Of a stretch of DNA of 64,000 nucleotides, positions 51,752 to 62,213 are shown one piece after another. The stretch comes from Mycolicibacter terrae (GTDB lineage Bacteria > Actinomycetota > Actinomycetes > Mycobacteriales > Mycobacteriaceae): NCBI RefSeq assembly GCF_010727125.1, contig NZ_AP022564.1, positions 2,604,001-2,668,000 of the forward strand. The letters are read 5' to 3'. The notes under the pieces were generated by a model, which ran no database searches, was not told where the DNA came from, and worked only from the letters and a program-made list of their open reading frames with translations. The position numbers and the translations under genes were made by a program. Each line of letters starts with the position of its first letter. Positions within the stretch are counted from its first letter, which is position 1.

Positions 51752-53659
51752 GGTCAGATCGTCGCCGCTGGCCTGCTCCAGCAGGCTGCGCCGATAGGCC
51801 TCCATTGCGACCAGGTCACCGAACAGCGCGTGATATTCGTCGCTGTGCTCCACCGGTGACATGCGCTGCAGTTTGGACTTGACCTCGGCGATCTGGCGGC
51901 CCACCCACACCTCCTGCAACCGGGCCAGCACCCCGCCGATATAGCGGGGCAACTTGTCGTCGTCGACCCGGATGGACTCCACGCTCAACTCGTGGATGAG
52001 CCCGACGGTCAGCGGCGAGGTCGTCTGCTCGCGCAACGTCTCGATCCACTGGGCACCGGCGGCCGCGGCAGCGGACCCGCCGGTCCCCCCGGCCGTGTCG
52101 ATCGCCGCGCGCACCGCCGCGTAGCCGGGGTGGGTGAAACTCTCCACCGTCAGACTGTCGAACACCGGGCCGGCCAGCGCGGGGAACTGCAGTGCCGCCT
52201 TGAGCGCCTCCCGCTGCGGCCACAGCGTCGGATCGGCCGGGTTGGGGCGCGCCACCGGCGCTTGAGCGGCCGCCGCGGCGGTCGCGGTGGACGCCCGAGC
52301 GGGGCCGCCTCTGGCGTCCTTGGCCCCCTTGGCCTGAGCGCGCACCCGGCCGATCACCTGTGGGACGTCGTCCCAGCCCACCCAGCCGGCCAGCTGGCGA
52401 GCGTATTCGTCACGCAGTGTCGGGTCCTTGATCTGGGCGACCATCGGCACGCAGCGGCGCAGCGCAGCGACCCGCCCTTCGGCGGTGTCCAGATCCATTT
52501 CGGCGAGAGCGGTGCGAACGGCGAACTCGAACAACGGAGTTCGGCGTGCCACCAGATCGCGCAGCGCCTCGTCGCCCTGTGCCAACCGCAGATCGCAGGG
52601 ATCCATGCCGTCGGCGGCCACCGCCACGAACGACTGGCCGGCCAGCTGCTGCTCGCCCTCAAGGGCCTTGAGCGCGGCTTGTCTTCCGGCCGCGTCGCCG
52701 TCGAAGACGTAGATCAGCTCGCCCCGAAAGAACTTGTCGTCCATCATCAGCCGGCGCAGCATCGCCAGGTGCTCGTCGCCGAAAGCGGTGCCGCACGATG
52801 CCACCGCGGTGGTCACCCCGGCCAGGTGCATCGCCATCACGTCGGTGTAGCCCTCCACGACGATGGCCTGATGCCCGCGCGCGATGTCCCGCTTGGCCAG
52901 GTCCAGACCGAACAGCACGTTGGACTTCTTGTAGAGCGTGGTCTCGGGGGTGTTGACGTACTTGGCCTCCATCGGGTCATCGTCGAACAACCGGCGGGCG
53001 CCGAACCCGATCACCTCCCCCGCCGAGGACCGGATCGGCCAGAGCAGCCGGCGGTGGAACCGGTCCATCGGACCCCGGCGCCCCTCCCGGGACAGGCCCG
53101 CGGCCTCCAGCTCCTTGAACTCGAAGCCCTTGCGCAGCAGGTGTTTCGTCAAGCCGTCCCAACCCGACGGGGCAAAGCCGCAGCCGAACCGCTGCGCGGC
53201 GGCGGCGTCGAAGTTGCGTTCGGTGAGATATTTGCGCGCCGGTGCCGCCTCGGCGGTGCCCAGCGCCGCGGCATAGAACTCCGCTGCCGCCGCGTTGGCG
53301 GCGATCAGCCGGCTGCGACCGCCGCGCTCACGCTGGATGTTGGTGGCCGATGCGCCGGTGTAGGTGATGGTGTGGCCGACCCGGTCGGCCAGCAGCTCGA
53401 CCGCCTCGACGAAGCTGGCGTGCTCGATCTTCTGCACGAAGGCATAGACGTCGCCGCCCTCCCCGCAACCGAAGCAGTGGAACAGGCCGTGGTTGGGCCG
53501 GACGTGAAACGACGGCGACTTCTCGTTGTGAAACGGGCACAGGCCCTTGAGCGAGTCGGCCCCAGCGCGCCTGAGCTGCACATAATCGCCCACCACATCC
53601 TCGATCCGGACACGTTCGCGGATGGCGGCGATGTCGCGATCGGAGATACGGCCTGCCAC
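51746..53659 (-). CDS. dnaG: DNA primase DnaG
   Basis: The replication primase, 637 residues. The CHC2 zinc finger is about 41-65 (CPFHNEKSPSF ... HCFGCG). The core and TOPRIM domain hold VVEGYTDVMAMH and VFDGDAAGRQAAL, with the metal-binding acidic residues. A C-terminal helicase-binding region covers about 480-637, after an Ala-rich linker (STATAAAAAQAP). Corresponds to M. tuberculosis Rv2343c. Its stop lies in a tandem hairpin repeat. Confidence 0.97.
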   Translation of the reverse strand: MAGRISDRDIAAIRERVRIEDVVGDYVQLRRAGADSLKGLCPFHNEKSPSFHVRPNHGLFHCFGCGEGGDVYAFVQKIEHASFVEAVELLADRVGHTITYTGASATNIQRERGGRSRLIAANAAAAEFYAAALGTAEAAPARKYLTERNFDAAAAQRFGCGFAPSGWDGLTKHLLRKGFEFKELEAAGLSREGRRGPMDRFHRRLLWPIRSSAGEVIGFGARRLFDDDPMEAKYVNTPETTLYKKSNVLFGLDLAKRDIARGHQAIVVEGYTDVMAMHLAGVTTAVASCGTAFGDEHLAMLRRLMMDDKFFRGELIYVFDGDAAGRQAALKALEGEQQLAGQSFVAVAADGMDPCDLRLAQGDEALRDLVARRTPLFEFAVRTALAEMDLDTAEGRVAALRRCVPMVAQIKDPTLRDEYARQLAGWVGWDDVPQVIGRVRAQAKGAKDARGGPARASTATAAAAAQAPVARPNPADPTLWPQREALKAALQFPALAGPVFDSLTVESFTHPGYAAVRAAIDTAGGTGGSAAAAAGAQWIETLREQTTSPLTVGLIHELSVESIRVDDDKLPRYIGGVLARLQEVWVGRQIAEVKSKLQRMSPVEHSDEYHALFGDLVAMEAYRRSLLEQASGDDLTA

Positions 53660-53741
53660 CGGGTCAGTCTAGAGTGCACAGCCGGCGTCCAGCCGCCATG
53701 TTTTAAGCTCGGTTCGTCAACGTCGACGTCAGGGAGCACGC

Positions 53742-54536
53742 ATGAGTCTGTCCGAGCAGCAAAACGCGGCGAAATCCAAACGACCGCGCCTGCTGCTCGT
53801 GATCGCCGTCGCCGCGCTGGCCGTGGTGGGGGCGGCCGCCTGGCTGGTACTGCCGGACCGCTCCCGCGGTGCCGCATCGGGGATCACCGGCGAGACCGTC
53901 AAGCAGGTTCTGCTCGACGGCGCCGAGCTGACCAAGATGCTGGATCAGCCCTTCACGACCGTCACCGGCCCGCCGGCCTACGGCGGTCCGGAAGCGATGG
54001 AGGACTCGTCGTCGCCCGGTGAATGCGTCGGCGTGATGGAGGTCGCGCCCAAGAGCGTGTACGCCTCGGCCGACGTACAGAGCTACGCGCGGGAGACCTG
54101 GATCGACTCCGAACCCCACCGGGACGGCTTCACCCCGCTGACCACCCAGGTGATGTTCGTCAAGGAGGCCGTGGTCGCACTGCCCAGCGCGGCGGACGCC
54201 CAAGCGCTGTTCGCGAAGTTCGCCGAGCAATGGAAACGCTGCGACGGGCATGCGGTCAACGCCGACGCGGATTCCGGCGGACAGCCCCAGTTGCACGGCA
54301 CCGAGATGCACATCACCGACGTCCGGGTCACCGATGACGTGCTGGCGGCCTCCATCGTGCTCGACAAGAGCCCCAAGGCGCCGGACACCCGGGCCGTCGG
54401 TGTGCGGGACAACTGCATCGTCGGGGTGCTGATCGCGTTCACCGGCACCGAGAACGCCACCGGTTCCGGCGACCCGCAGACCAGCAGCATCGAGGCCGTA
54501 CGGGCGATGATGGACAAGGTCACCAAGCTCGGCTGA
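53742..54536 (+). CDS. Membrane-anchored PknH-sensor-like protein
   Basis: A 264-residue protein with a short cytosolic N-terminus, one membrane helix (about 17-40; LLLVIAVAALAVVGAAAWLVL) and an outside domain. That domain resembles the PknH extracellular sensor fold: ECVGVMEVAP, AEQWKRCDGHAV and VRDNCIVGVLIAF carry the paired cysteines. No kinase is attached. It may be a decoy or partner of sensor kinases (inference). It lies on the opposite strand between dnaG and dgt, which are neighbours in M. tuberculosis. Confidence 0.82.
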   Translation: MSLSEQQNAAKSKRPRLLLVIAVAALAVVGAAAWLVLPDRSRGAASGITGETVKQVLLDGAELTKMLDQPFTTVTGPPAYGGPEAMEDSSSPGECVGVMEVAPKSVYASADVQSYARETWIDSEPHRDGFTPLTTQVMFVKEAVVALPSAADAQALFAKFAEQWKRCDGHAVNADADSGGQPQLHGTEMHITDVRVTDDVLAASIVLDKSPKAPDTRAVGVRDNCIVGVLIAFTGTENATGSGDPQTSSIEAVRAMMDKVTKLG

Positions 54537-54548
54537 GCTCGCCGTGTC

Positions 54549-55811
54549 CTAGCCCTTCGCGAGGCGCTCCAGTCGGCCCTCGGTGCACGACGCGATCTGG
54601 TCGATGACGACCCGCAGCCGCGCGCCGTCATCGGCGGCAGCGGCGAACGCCGGGACGAAGAACGGATCCAGGCTCTGCGGCGCCCCGGAGAGCAACCGGT
54701 GGGCCACCGCGTGAACCTGCTCGCGCTGGACGGCCTGAATTTTGCGGTGCTGATCGTCGGACATGATGAACTGCACCGCAAGAGTTTTCAGCACGGCCAC
54801 TTCGGCCTGGACCAGTTCGGGCACTACCAGATCGGCCTGGTATCGGGCCAGTGGCCGCCGGCCGGCAACGGCATGGGTGGCGGAGATCGCCGCGGAGGCG
54901 AACCGGCCGACCAGCTCACTGGTCAGTTGCTTCAGCGCCACCGACGCCGACAGGGTCATCGGGAATTTGCCGTAGGCGGCGACCGCGGCCACCATCGGCA
55001 GTTCGGTGAGCCGGTGAGCGGCCGCGGCCAGGTCATGGACCCCGTCGGGGTCGCCGAGGCGCGCCAGTTCGGCCACCGTGGCGGCGTCGGCGAGCACCCG
55101 CAGGTCGATACGGCCGGCGATGACACCGTCTTCGACATCGTGCACCGAGTAGGCGACGTCGTCGGCCCAGTCCATGATCTGCGCTTCCAGGCAGACCCGG
55201 CCCTCCGGCGCGCCTTGACGCATCCATTCGGCGGCGACCCGGTCGTCGTCGTAGAAGCCGAACTTGGGCCGGGCCGGCCCGTCTCCCGACCGGCGGAGCC
55301 ACGGATATTTGGTGACCGCGTCCAGCGCCGCCCGGGTCAGATTCAGTCCCGCGCTTGCTCCGTCGGGGCCCAGGACTTTGGGTTCCAGACTGGTCAGGAT
55401 GCGGAAATTCTGCGCATTGCCTTCGAATCCGCCGCAGTCCGAGGCGATTTCGTTGAGCGCCTGCTCGCCGTTGTGGCCGTACGGGGGGTGTCCGATGTCG
55501 TGGGCCAGCCCGGCCAGGTCGACCAGGTCGGGGTCGCAGCCCAGCCCGATCGCCATCCCCCGCCCGATCTGCGCCACCTCCAGCGAATGGGTCAGCCGGG
55601 TGCGCGGGGTGTCGCCGTCGCGGGGGCCGACGACCTGGGTCTTGTCGGCCAGCCGGCGCAGCGCGGCACTGTGCAGCACCCTGGCCCGGTCCCGGGCGAA
55701 GTCGGTGCGGTGCTGACCGCCGGTCCCGGGCAGGCCGGCGGTCTTCGACGACTCCCCCATGATGCGGTCGCGGTCGTGCGCGCCGTAGTTGTCGTACTCG
55801 TTTGTGGCCAC
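54549..55811 (-). CDS. dgt: dGTP triphosphohydrolase-like protein
   Basis: A 420-residue HD-domain enzyme that cleaves dNTPs (typically dGTP) to nucleoside plus triphosphate. The metal-binding motifs are [10 protein letters not shown] (H), [15 protein letters not shown] (HD) and a late Asp in [17 protein letters not shown]. The GTG at 55811 ([16 protein letters not shown]) fits the family start; the open frame before it is cysteine/arginine-rich shadow. Corresponds to M. tuberculosis Rv2344c beside dnaG. Confidence 0.93.
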   Translation of the reverse strand: MATNEYDNYGAHDRDRIMGESSKTAGLPGTGGQHRTDFARDRARVLHSAALRRLADKTQVVGPRDGDTPRTRLTHSLEVAQIGRGMAIGLGCDPDLVDLAGLAHDIGHPPYGHNGEQALNEIASDCGGFEGNAQNFRILTSLEPKVLGPDGASAGLNLTRAALDAVTKYPWLRRSGDGPARPKFGFYDDDRVAAEWMRQGAPEGRVCLEAQIMDWADDVAYSVHDVEDGVIAGRIDLRVLADAATVAELARLGDPDGVHDLAAAAHRLTELPMVAAVAAYGKFPMTLSASVALKQLTSELVGRFASAAISATHAVAGRRPLARYQADLVVPELVQAEVAVLKTLAVQFIMSDDQHRKIQAVQREQVHAVAHRLLSGAPQSLDPFFVPAFAAAADDGARLRVVIDQIASCTEGRLERLAKG

Positions 55812-55936
55812 CGCAGCCAGTCTATTTTGGCCCCGTCCGCATCGATGACATGCCAGGCCGAAACGCCGGGCACCGGCTGCGCAGCCCGTCGCAGAATTCC
55901 AGCGATCGCCCGCGGACCGCATATACATTGACCAGC

Positions 55937-57934
55937 ATGCGAATCACTCGCCTGCTCAGCGCCGCCCTCGCGGTGGTCATCGCCATGCTGCTGGGGGCGC
56001 CGGGCGCCGCGGCGCAACCACCGCTGCGGCTGCCCAGCTCGATCACCGACAGCGCCGGGGCGCTCTCGCCATCCGATCGTGTCGGGGTGCAGGCCGCGAT
56101 CGACAAGCTCTACGCCGACCGGCACATCCGGCTGTGGGTGGTCTACGTCGACGTCTTCTCCGGGCAGACCGCTGATGACTGGGGCCGCAGCACGGCACGG
56201 CTCAGCGACCTGGGCAACAGCGACGCCATGCTGGCGGTGGCCATCGCCGACCGGGGCTATGCGTTCCTGGTGTCCGACAGCATCTCCGAGATCGACGCCG
56301 GCAAGGTTGATGCGCTGCGGCGCAACCAGATCGAGCCGGCGCTGCACCGTGGCGATTGGGCCGGGGCGGCCACTGTCGCCGCCGGCGGGCTGGACGCAGC
56401 GGCGGCACCGGCCGAGGTGAGCTGGGCGCCGATCCTGATCGCGCTGGGCGCGGTGGCGGCCGCCGGCGTGGTGGTCCTGCTGGTGGCACGCCATCTGCGG
56501 CGGCGCCGGCACAACGCGGAGCTGGCAGCGGCCCGACGGGCCGATTCGACTGATCCGAATGCGCTGGCCGACGTGCCGGTGTTCGCCCTGGACACGCTGT
56601 CGCGGGAGAAGGTGGTCGAGGTCGACAATGCGGTGCGCACCAGCGCCAACGAGTTGCAGCTGGCCGTCGATGAGTTCGGCGAGGAACGCACCCGGCCGTT
56701 CGCGCAGGCGGTCGCGAGCGCCAAGGCCGCCATGGAGCAGGCCTTCACGGTGCGCCAGCAGCTCGACGACGACATCCCCGAGACACCTGCCCAGCAGCGC
56801 GATCTGCTGACCGGGGTGATCGTCACCGCCTCCAAAGCCGACCGCGAACTGGAGACCCAGCGTGCGTCCTTCGAGGAATTGCGCGACCTGGTCCTCAACG
56901 CTCCGGCACGCCTCGACGACCTGACCCGACAGCTCGTCGAGCTGACCGGGCGCATTCCGGCCTCCGAACAGCATCTGGTCGACTTGCACCGCGAATTCGA
57001 CGCCACCGCACTCAGTTCGGTGTCCGGCAATGTCAAGACCGCGCAGGACCGGGCGGCCTTCGCCGAACGCAACATCACCCGGGCGCGCGGGCTGGCCGAC
57101 CACCCGGTGACCGGCGGGCAGAGCGAACTGGTGGACGCGCTGCGGGCCGCCGAGTCTGGGCTGGCCCAGGGCCGGGCCCTGCTCGACGCGGTGGACAACG
57201 CCGCCCGCGACATCCGCCACGCGGTCGCCACGCTGCCGGAGGCCATCACCGACGCCGAGGCCGGGATCGCGCAGGCCGACGCGCAGCTGCAGCGCGGGGC
57301 GGGGACCCACAAGTCCGGTCTCACCGCTGCCCGCGACGCCGCGGTCAAGGCCGTCGCCGCCGCCCGGACGACCGGCGATCCGCTGGGGGCGTTCACCGTA
57401 TTGACCAAGGCCGACTCCGACCTGGACCGACTATTGGACACCGTGGCCGAGGAACGCGCCGCCGCCGAGCGACTTGCCCGCACCCTGGAACAGGCGCTGT
57501 TCACCGCGTCGTCGCGGATCCGCGCCGTGTCGGACTACATCGACACCCGCCGCGGCAGCGTCGGGCCGGAGGCGCGCACCCGGTTGGCCGAGGCGCGACG
57601 CCGGCTCGACGCCGCTCAGGACAAACGCACCACCGACGTCGCCGGCGCCATCACCCAGGCCAACGGGGCGGCCACGCTGGCGGCCGCGGCGCAGTCACTG
57701 GCCAAGGCGGACGTGCAATCCGCGCAGCGGGAGTACTACGGCCGCTACGGCGGCGGCCCCGGCGGTGGCAACGACACCGGGGCCATGCTCGGCGGCATCA
57801 TCATCGGCAACATCCTCAGCGGGGGCCGGATGGGCGGCGGCCTCGGCGGTGGTGGCGGGGGCGGCTGGAGCCCGACCTCATTCGGCGGTTCCTCCGGTGG
57901 TGGAGGGTTCTTCGGCGGTGGCGGCCGGTTCTAG
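55937..57934 (+). CDS. TPM-domain membrane protein with Gly-rich tail, Rv2345-like
   Basis: A 665-residue envelope protein. Signal peptide about 1-27, then a TPM domain (about 35-150; [20 protein letters not shown] and [15 protein letters not shown]), a membrane helix (about 160-180; [19 protein letters not shown]), and a long cytosolic helical, probably coiled-coil region (about 215-590). The Gly-rich C-terminus ends [12 protein letters not shown]. It matches M. tuberculosis Rv2345 by place and layout. TPM proteins assist repair or assembly of membrane complexes in other systems; function here unknown. Confidence 0.87.
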   Translation: MRITRLLSAALAVVIAMLLGAPGAAAQPPLRLPSSITDSAGALSPSDRVGVQAAIDKLYADRHIRLWVVYVDVFSGQTADDWGRSTARLSDLGNSDAMLAVAIADRGYAFLVSDSISEIDAGKVDALRRNQIEPALHRGDWAGAATVAAGGLDAAAAPAEVSWAPILIALGAVAAAGVVVLLVARHLRRRRHNAELAAARRADSTDPNALADVPVFALDTLSREKVVEVDNAVRTSANELQLAVDEFGEERTRPFAQAVASAKAAMEQAFTVRQQLDDDIPETPAQQRDLLTGVIVTASKADRELETQRASFEELRDLVLNAPARLDDLTRQLVELTGRIPASEQHLVDLHREFDATALSSVSGNVKTAQDRAAFAERNITRARGLADHPVTGGQSELVDALRAAESGLAQGRALLDAVDNAARDIRHAVATLPEAITDAEAGIAQADAQLQRGAGTHKSGLTAARDAAVKAVAAARTTGDPLGAFTVLTKADSDLDRLLDTVAEERAAAERLARTLEQALFTASSRIRAVSDYIDTRRGSVGPEARTRLAEARRRLDAAQDKRTTDVAGAITQANGAATLAAAAQSLAKADVQSAQREYYGRYGGGPGGGNDTGAMLGGIIIGNILSGGRMGGGLGGGGGGGWSPTSFGGSSGGGGFFGGGGRF

Positions 57935-57946
57935 CCTCGCACGGCG

Positions 57947-57981
57947 AAAGTGCCCGCACGCCAAGGGCGTGCGGGCACTTT
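57947..57981. terminator. Strong bidirectional terminator
   Basis: A perfect 16-bp stem (AAAGTGCCCGCACGCC with its complement) with a 3-nt loop, A-run before and T-run after. It lies between the convergent TPM-domain and PGRS genes, ending both transcripts. Confidence 0.92.
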
Positions 57982-57991
57982 TATGCCGAAG

Positions 57992-59584
57992 TCAGGGCGT
58001 GGCGGTCGGTCCGGTCGCACCCGGCTGACCGTCGGGCCCGTCCTCACCGGCCGTCCCGTTGGTCTCGACGGTGTCGTTGCCGGTCGCCGTCGCGGTGCCG
58101 CCGGCCCCGGGCTGACCGCCAGGACCGCCCTCGCCACCGGCCGCACCGGTGCCGCCGGTACCACCGTTGCCGCCGGCGCCGCCGTTGCCGCCGTCACCGG
58201 CCGTCGACGCGCCACCCTTGCCGTGGGTGGTCGCATCGCCGCCGGCGCCGCCGTTGCCACCCGCGCCGCCGGGCGAGCCGACAACACCGTCGGCGCCGGT
58301 ACCGCCGATGGCGCCCGCGCCGCCGTCGCCGCCGACGCCACCGATGGCGGTGCCGCCGGCGCCGTTGGCCCTGGCGTCGCCACCGGCGCCGCCGTCACCG
58401 CCGGTGCCGGCGATGAGGCCCTGGCCGCCGGTACCGCCGATACCGCCGTCACCACCGTTGGCGATGCCCTCGGAGCCGTTGGAAGTGGCCTCGCCACCGG
58501 CTCCGCCGACCCCGCCGGTGCCGCCGTGGCCGTTCTCGGCGGTGCCGCCGGTGCCGCCCATACCGCCGCTGCCGCCGGTCGAATCGCCGCTGAAGCCGTT
58601 GGCGGTGCCTTCTCCGCCGGCGCCGCCCGCGCCACCGGCGCCGCCTTCCCCGCCGTTGCCGATGGGGGCGGCGGAGTTGCCACCCGTACCGCCGGCCCCG
58701 CCGTTGCCGCCGACAACGGTGCCCGTGGCACCGTTGGCCGTGGCCGCACCACCGGCACCACCGACACCGCCGGCACCACCGTTGCCGAAGATCGAAGCGA
58801 CCGCGTCGCCGCCGACACCGCCGGTGCCGCCGTCGGAACCGGCTGCGGTGCCACCGGCACCGTTGGCCGTGGCGTGGAACCCGGCGCCACCGGCACCGCC
58901 GACCCCGCCGTCGCCCATGACCGTGCCTCCGGTGCCGCCGTTGCCGCCGTCAGTGCCGTCGACCCCGGCCACGGTGGAGGTCCAGCCGTCGCCACCGTCG
59001 CCGCCGTTGCCGAAGAACCCGGCGGCACCACCGTCACCGCCGTCCAGGCCCTGTACGGTCGAGTCCCAGCCGTCGCCGCCGTCGCCGAACCACAACCCGC
59101 CGGCCCCACCGTCGGGGTCGGACTGGGTGCCGTCGATACCGTTGCAGATCAGGCCGCACGCGCCATCGAGGCTGTCCACCCCGTTCATCTGGATGTAGGC
59201 GGTGTTGATGGCGCTGTCGATCTGCTGGCCGAGGTCGCTGGTGATCCACGCCTCCATGGCCGTGTGCCACGGGTCGTACATCCACTGCTCGACCACGCCG
59301 GCGGGGTCGAGATCGGGGTTGGCCAGCAGCAGCTGGTCCCAGAACGGCGAGTCGCCGAACACGTCGTCAACGCCGGTGGTGTCCACTGCCGGGCCGGCGA
59401 GCGCGCTGGGGTCGAACAGGTCCATCAGCCAGTCGAGTCCGTCGGCGTGTGCGTCCGGCGCGGCCGCCAACGGGGCCATCCCGAGCGCCAAGAACGCGGC
59501 CGCCGAGCCCCCCGCCGCGACCACCCGACGGCGCGTCTTCGTGCCGAATGCATGGTGCTTCGTGGTGCGCTTGCTGATAGTCAT
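57992..59584 (-). CDS. Secreted PGRS-repeat protein without PE domain
   Basis: A 530-residue protein. The twin-basic signal region ([20 protein letters not shown]) leads to an export signal cleaved near DAHADG. A unique segment follows (about 50-165; [16 protein letters not shown], then a four-helix-like region with a CGLIC pair). The rest (about 170-530) is Gly-Gly-X repeats of PGRS type (GGNGGAGG, GGTGGTGG). There is no PE domain, so the type VII targeting of PE_PGRS proteins is absent. GGGAGG precedes ATG. Surface or secreted role inferred. Confidence 0.88.
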   Translation of the reverse strand: MTISKRTTKHHAFGTKTRRRVVAAGGSAAAFLALGMAPLAAAPDAHADGLDWLMDLFDPSALAGPAVDTTGVDDVFGDSPFWDQLLLANPDLDPAGVVEQWMYDPWHTAMEAWITSDLGQQIDSAINTAYIQMNGVDSLDGACGLICNGIDGTQSDPDGGAGGLWFGDGGDGWDSTVQGLDGGDGGAAGFFGNGGDGGDGWTSTVAGVDGTDGGNGGTGGTVMGDGGVGGAGGAGFHATANGAGGTAAGSDGGTGGVGGDAVASIFGNGGAGGVGGAGGAATANGATGTVVGGNGGAGGTGGNSAAPIGNGGEGGAGGAGGAGGEGTANGFSGDSTGGSGGMGGTGGTAENGHGGTGGVGGAGGEATSNGSEGIANGGDGGIGGTGGQGLIAGTGGDGGAGGDARANGAGGTAIGGVGGDGGAGAIGGTGADGVVGSPGGAGGNGGAGGDATTHGKGGASTAGDGGNGGAGGNGGTGGTGAAGGEGGPGGQPGAGGTATATGNDTVETNGTAGEDGPDGQPGATGPTATP

Positions 59585-59893
59585 CTACCTACCTCCCAGG
59601 TGTGGACTAATCCGCGGTTGTCCGAAAGCCTTACGGCAGTAAAGGCTTTGCTTAGTTAACGGCAACGGCGCCGGTGCCTCAAACCGAGGGCCCAGACTCT
59701 CAGGGAAGGCCCGGAACATAGGTGCCTGTACCTGCGCGACAGTCCCCCGGAGTGCCGTGTGTGCCATGAAACCGGACCACGTCGGCGGGCAGACCACGGG
59801 CAGCCTGTGACCCCGCACCGCTGCGGACAGCGCCGCCCCGAAATGTCACAGGACGGCACCGGGCAGCTACGCCCCGGGTCCTGCGAGCAGCTC
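59585..59893. other. 309-bp gap upstream of the PGRS gene with an inverted repeat
   Basis: No gene was found. It holds AAAGCCTT (59625-59632) and AAGGCTTT (59642-59649), a perfect 8-bp inverted repeat, 41-65 bp upstream of the PGRS ATG. The rest, up to the glyS stop, is GC-rich and has no recognised riboswitch or RNA gene. Confidence 0.5.
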
Positions 59894-61291
59894 TCAGCAG
59901 CCCTTGAGTCGAACCGCCAGGTAGTCGGCGACCGAGTCGATGGCCACCCGTTCCTGGGCCATGCTGTCGCGTTCCCGCACGGTGACGGCGTGGTCTTCGA
60001 GTGAGTCGAAGTCGACGGTGATGCAGAACGGGGTGCCGATCTCGTCCTGACGCCGGTAACGCCGACCGACCGCACCGGCGTCGTCGAACTCGACGTTCCA
60101 GGACTGCCGCAACTCGGCGGCCAGGTCCCGGGCCTTGGGCGACAGGTCGGCGTTGCGGCTCAGCGGCAGCACGGCGGCTTTGATCGGCGCCAGCCGGGGA
60201 TCCAGCCGCAGCACGGTGCGCTTGTCCACCCCGCCCTTGGCGTTGGGGGCCTCGTCCTCGTGGTAGGCGTCGATCAGGAACGCCATGAACGAACGGGTCA
60301 GCCCGGCGGCGGGCTCGATCACGTACGGCGTGTAGCGGGTGTCAGTTGCCTGGTCGTAGAACGACAGGTCGACGCCGGAGTGCTTGGTGTGGGTGGACAG
60401 GTCGAAGTCGGTGCGGTTGGCGATCCCCTCCAGCTCGCCCCACGGGTTGTTCTGGAAACCGAACTTGTACTCGATGTCGGTGGTGCCGGCGCTGTAGTGC
60501 GACAGCTTCTCCAGCGGGTGCTCGAACAGCCGTAGGTTGTCGGCGTCGATACCCAGGTCGACGTACCAGGCCAGCCGGGTGTCGATCCAGTACCGGTGCC
60601 ACTCGGGCGCAGTAGACGGTTCGACGAAGAACTCCATCTCCATCTGCTCGAACTCGCGGGTCCGGAAGATGAAGTTGCCGGGGGTGATCTCGTTGCGGAA
60701 GCTCTTGCCGGTCTGGGCGATTCCGAACGGCGGCTTTCGGCGCGCGGTGGTGACGACGTTGGCGAAGTTGACGAAGATGCCCTGGGCGGTCTCCGGGCGC
60801 AGGTAGTGCAGCCCCTCCTCGCTTTCGATGGGACCGAGGTAGGTCTTGAGCATCATGTTGAACTCACGCGGCTCGGTCCACTGGCCCTTGGTGCCGCAGT
60901 CCGGGCAGGCGATCTCGCTCATCGGGATGTCGTCCGGATCGACCTGCTCGCCCTTGGCCAGTCTCTTGGCCGCAGCAGCCTCCTGCATGTGGTCCTGGCG
61001 GTGTCGCTTGTGGCAGGACAGGCACTCGACCAGCGGGTCGTTGAACACCTCGACGTGACCGGAGGCCACCCACACGTCTCGCGGCAGGATGATCGACGAG
61101 TCCAGCCCGACGACATCGTCGCGAGCGGTCACGACCGAGCGCCACCACTGTCGCTTGATGTTCTCCTTGAACTCCACGCCGAGCGGGCCGTAGTCCCACG
61201 CGGACTTGGTGCCTCCATAGATTTCGCCGGCCGGGAAGACCAGTCCGCGGCGCTTGGCCAGATTGACGACGGTGTCGATGACGGACGCCAC
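59894..61291 (-). CDS. glyS: Glycyl-tRNA synthetase (class II, eukaryotic-like single chain)
   Basis: The essential enzyme charging tRNA-Gly; 465 residues in the cytosol. Class II motifs: [42 protein letters not shown] and the C-terminal anticodon-binding domain (about 350-460). A zinc-finger-like insertion has CLSCHKRH and CPDCGTKG. M. tuberculosis GlyS is 463 aa. The GTG at 61291 is chosen (AAGGAG 11 nt upstream; [16 protein letters not shown] fits the family start). Confidence 0.96.
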   Translation of the reverse strand: MASVIDTVVNLAKRRGLVFPAGEIYGGTKSAWDYGPLGVEFKENIKRQWWRSVVTARDDVVGLDSSIILPRDVWVASGHVEVFNDPLVECLSCHKRHRQDHMQEAAAAKRLAKGEQVDPDDIPMSEIACPDCGTKGQWTEPREFNMMLKTYLGPIESEEGLHYLRPETAQGIFVNFANVVTTARRKPPFGIAQTGKSFRNEITPGNFIFRTREFEQMEMEFFVEPSTAPEWHRYWIDTRLAWYVDLGIDADNLRLFEHPLEKLSHYSAGTTDIEYKFGFQNNPWGELEGIANRTDFDLSTHTKHSGVDLSFYDQATDTRYTPYVIEPAAGLTRSFMAFLIDAYHEDEAPNAKGGVDKRTVLRLDPRLAPIKAAVLPLSRNADLSPKARDLAAELRQSWNVEFDDAGAVGRRYRRQDEIGTPFCITVDFDSLEDHAVTVRERDSMAQERVAIDSVADYLAVRLKGC

Positions 61292-61416
61292 GAGGGGGTG
61301 TACTCCTTCTAGTCGAGGCCGCGTCGGCAACGCCGACACGCAGAGCACCAGACATCGTATCGACACCGCCTGGCTTCTTTGACATGCATCATCACGCATG
61401 AAACAGTGGAGTCAGC

Positions 61417-61431
61417 TGAAAACGGTTTCCA
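61417..61431. promoter_or_regulatory. Imperfect palindrome, candidate SmtB/Zur operator
   Basis: TGAAAACGGTTTCCA matches its own complement at 12 of 15 positions and lies 20 bp before the smtB start. A second inverted repeat (CATGC, 61383-61387; GCATG, 61396-61400) and TTGACA (61379-61384) lie just upstream. Metal-responsive autoregulation of smtB-zur is known in M. tuberculosis. Confidence 0.5.
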
Positions 61432-61451
61432 ACATGGGCGGAGGTGGTTGC

Positions 61452-61808
61452 ATGCCGCCCGCAGCATCCGGTCTGGTGGCCGACGATCACCAACACGCCG
61501 GGCCCGCCTTCCCCGCCACTCCGCCGCGGGAGATCCTCGACGCCGCAGGCGAGCTGCTGCGGGCACTGGCCGCTCCGGTGCGCATCGCGATCGTCTTGCA
61601 GCTGCAGGAATCCCACCGCTGCGTCCACGAACTCGTCGACGCGCTGGGGGTGCCCCAGCCGCTGGTCAGCCAACATCTGAAAATCCTCAAGTCGGCCGGG
61701 GTGGTCACCGGGGAACGGTCGGGCCGCGAGGTGCTCTACCGGTTGGCCGACCACCACCTGGCGCACATCGTCATCGACGCGGTCGCCCACGCCGGCGAGG
61801 AACGTTGA
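61452..61808 (+). CDS. smtB: ArsR/SmtB-family zinc-responsive repressor
   Basis: A winged-helix metal sensor of 118 residues. HTH about 60-90 (HRCVHELVDALGVPQPLVSQHLKILKSAGV), then the C-terminal metal-binding helix with DHHLAHIVIDAVAHAGEE, rich in His/Asp/Glu ligands. The ATG at 61452 is favoured because GGAGG (61440-61444) is 7 nt upstream and an operator-like palindrome lies before it. ATG 61398 would place that palindrome inside the gene. It is the Rv2358 counterpart, and its stop overlaps the zur start. Confidence 0.92.
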   Translation: MPPAASGLVADDHQHAGPAFPATPPREILDAAGELLRALAAPVRIAIVLQLQESHRCVHELVDALGVPQPLVSQHLKILKSAGVVTGERSGREVLYRLADHHLAHIVIDAVAHAGEER

Positions 61809-62197
61809 CCGCCCCGGGGGTGCGCTCCACCCGGCAGCGCGCGGCGATTTCGGCCTTGTTGGAGACCATCGACGATTTCCGTTCGGCCCAGGAGCTGCAC
61901 GACGTGCTGCGCGAGCGCGGGGAGAACATCGGACTGACGACGGTCTATCGCACGCTGCAGGCGATGGCGTCGGCCGGGCAGGTCGACACGTTGCGCGCCG
62001 ACACCGGCGAGTCGGTCTACCGACGCTGCTCAGAGCACCATCACCACCACCTGGTCTGCCGCCACTGCGGCGCCACCGTCGAGGTGGGCGATCACGAGGT
62101 CGAGGAGTGGGCGGCCCAGATCGCCGCCGAGCACGGCTTCTCCGATGTCAGCCACACCATCGAGATCTTCGGAACCTGCGCCGACTGCCGAAAATAA
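61805..62197 (+). CDS. zur: Zinc uptake regulator Zur (FurB)
   Basis: A 130-residue Fur-family repressor of zinc-uptake genes. The DNA-binding winged helix is about 1-80 (STRQRAAISALLETIDDFRSAQELHDVL), followed by the zinc sites: CSEHHHHHLVCRHCGATVEV and a terminal GTCADC, giving the structural Cys4 site. The start is TTG at 61805, overlapping the smtB stop (TTGA), so the two are coupled. Equivalent to M. tuberculosis Rv2359. The stop lies 16 bp from the convergent PGRS gene's stop. Confidence 0.95.
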   Translation: MTAPGVRSTRQRAAISALLETIDDFRSAQELHDVLRERGENIGLTTVYRTLQAMASAGQVDTLRADTGESVYRRCSEHHHHHLVCRHCGATVEVGDHEVEEWAAQIAAEHGFSDVSHTIEIFGTCADCRK

Positions 62198-62213
62198 GCA
62201 CCGCCGCTACCGA

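Noticed and set aside
59650..59893. Possible riboswitch in the PGRS leader
   Set aside because: GC-rich pairings exist but no known conserved core was recognised.
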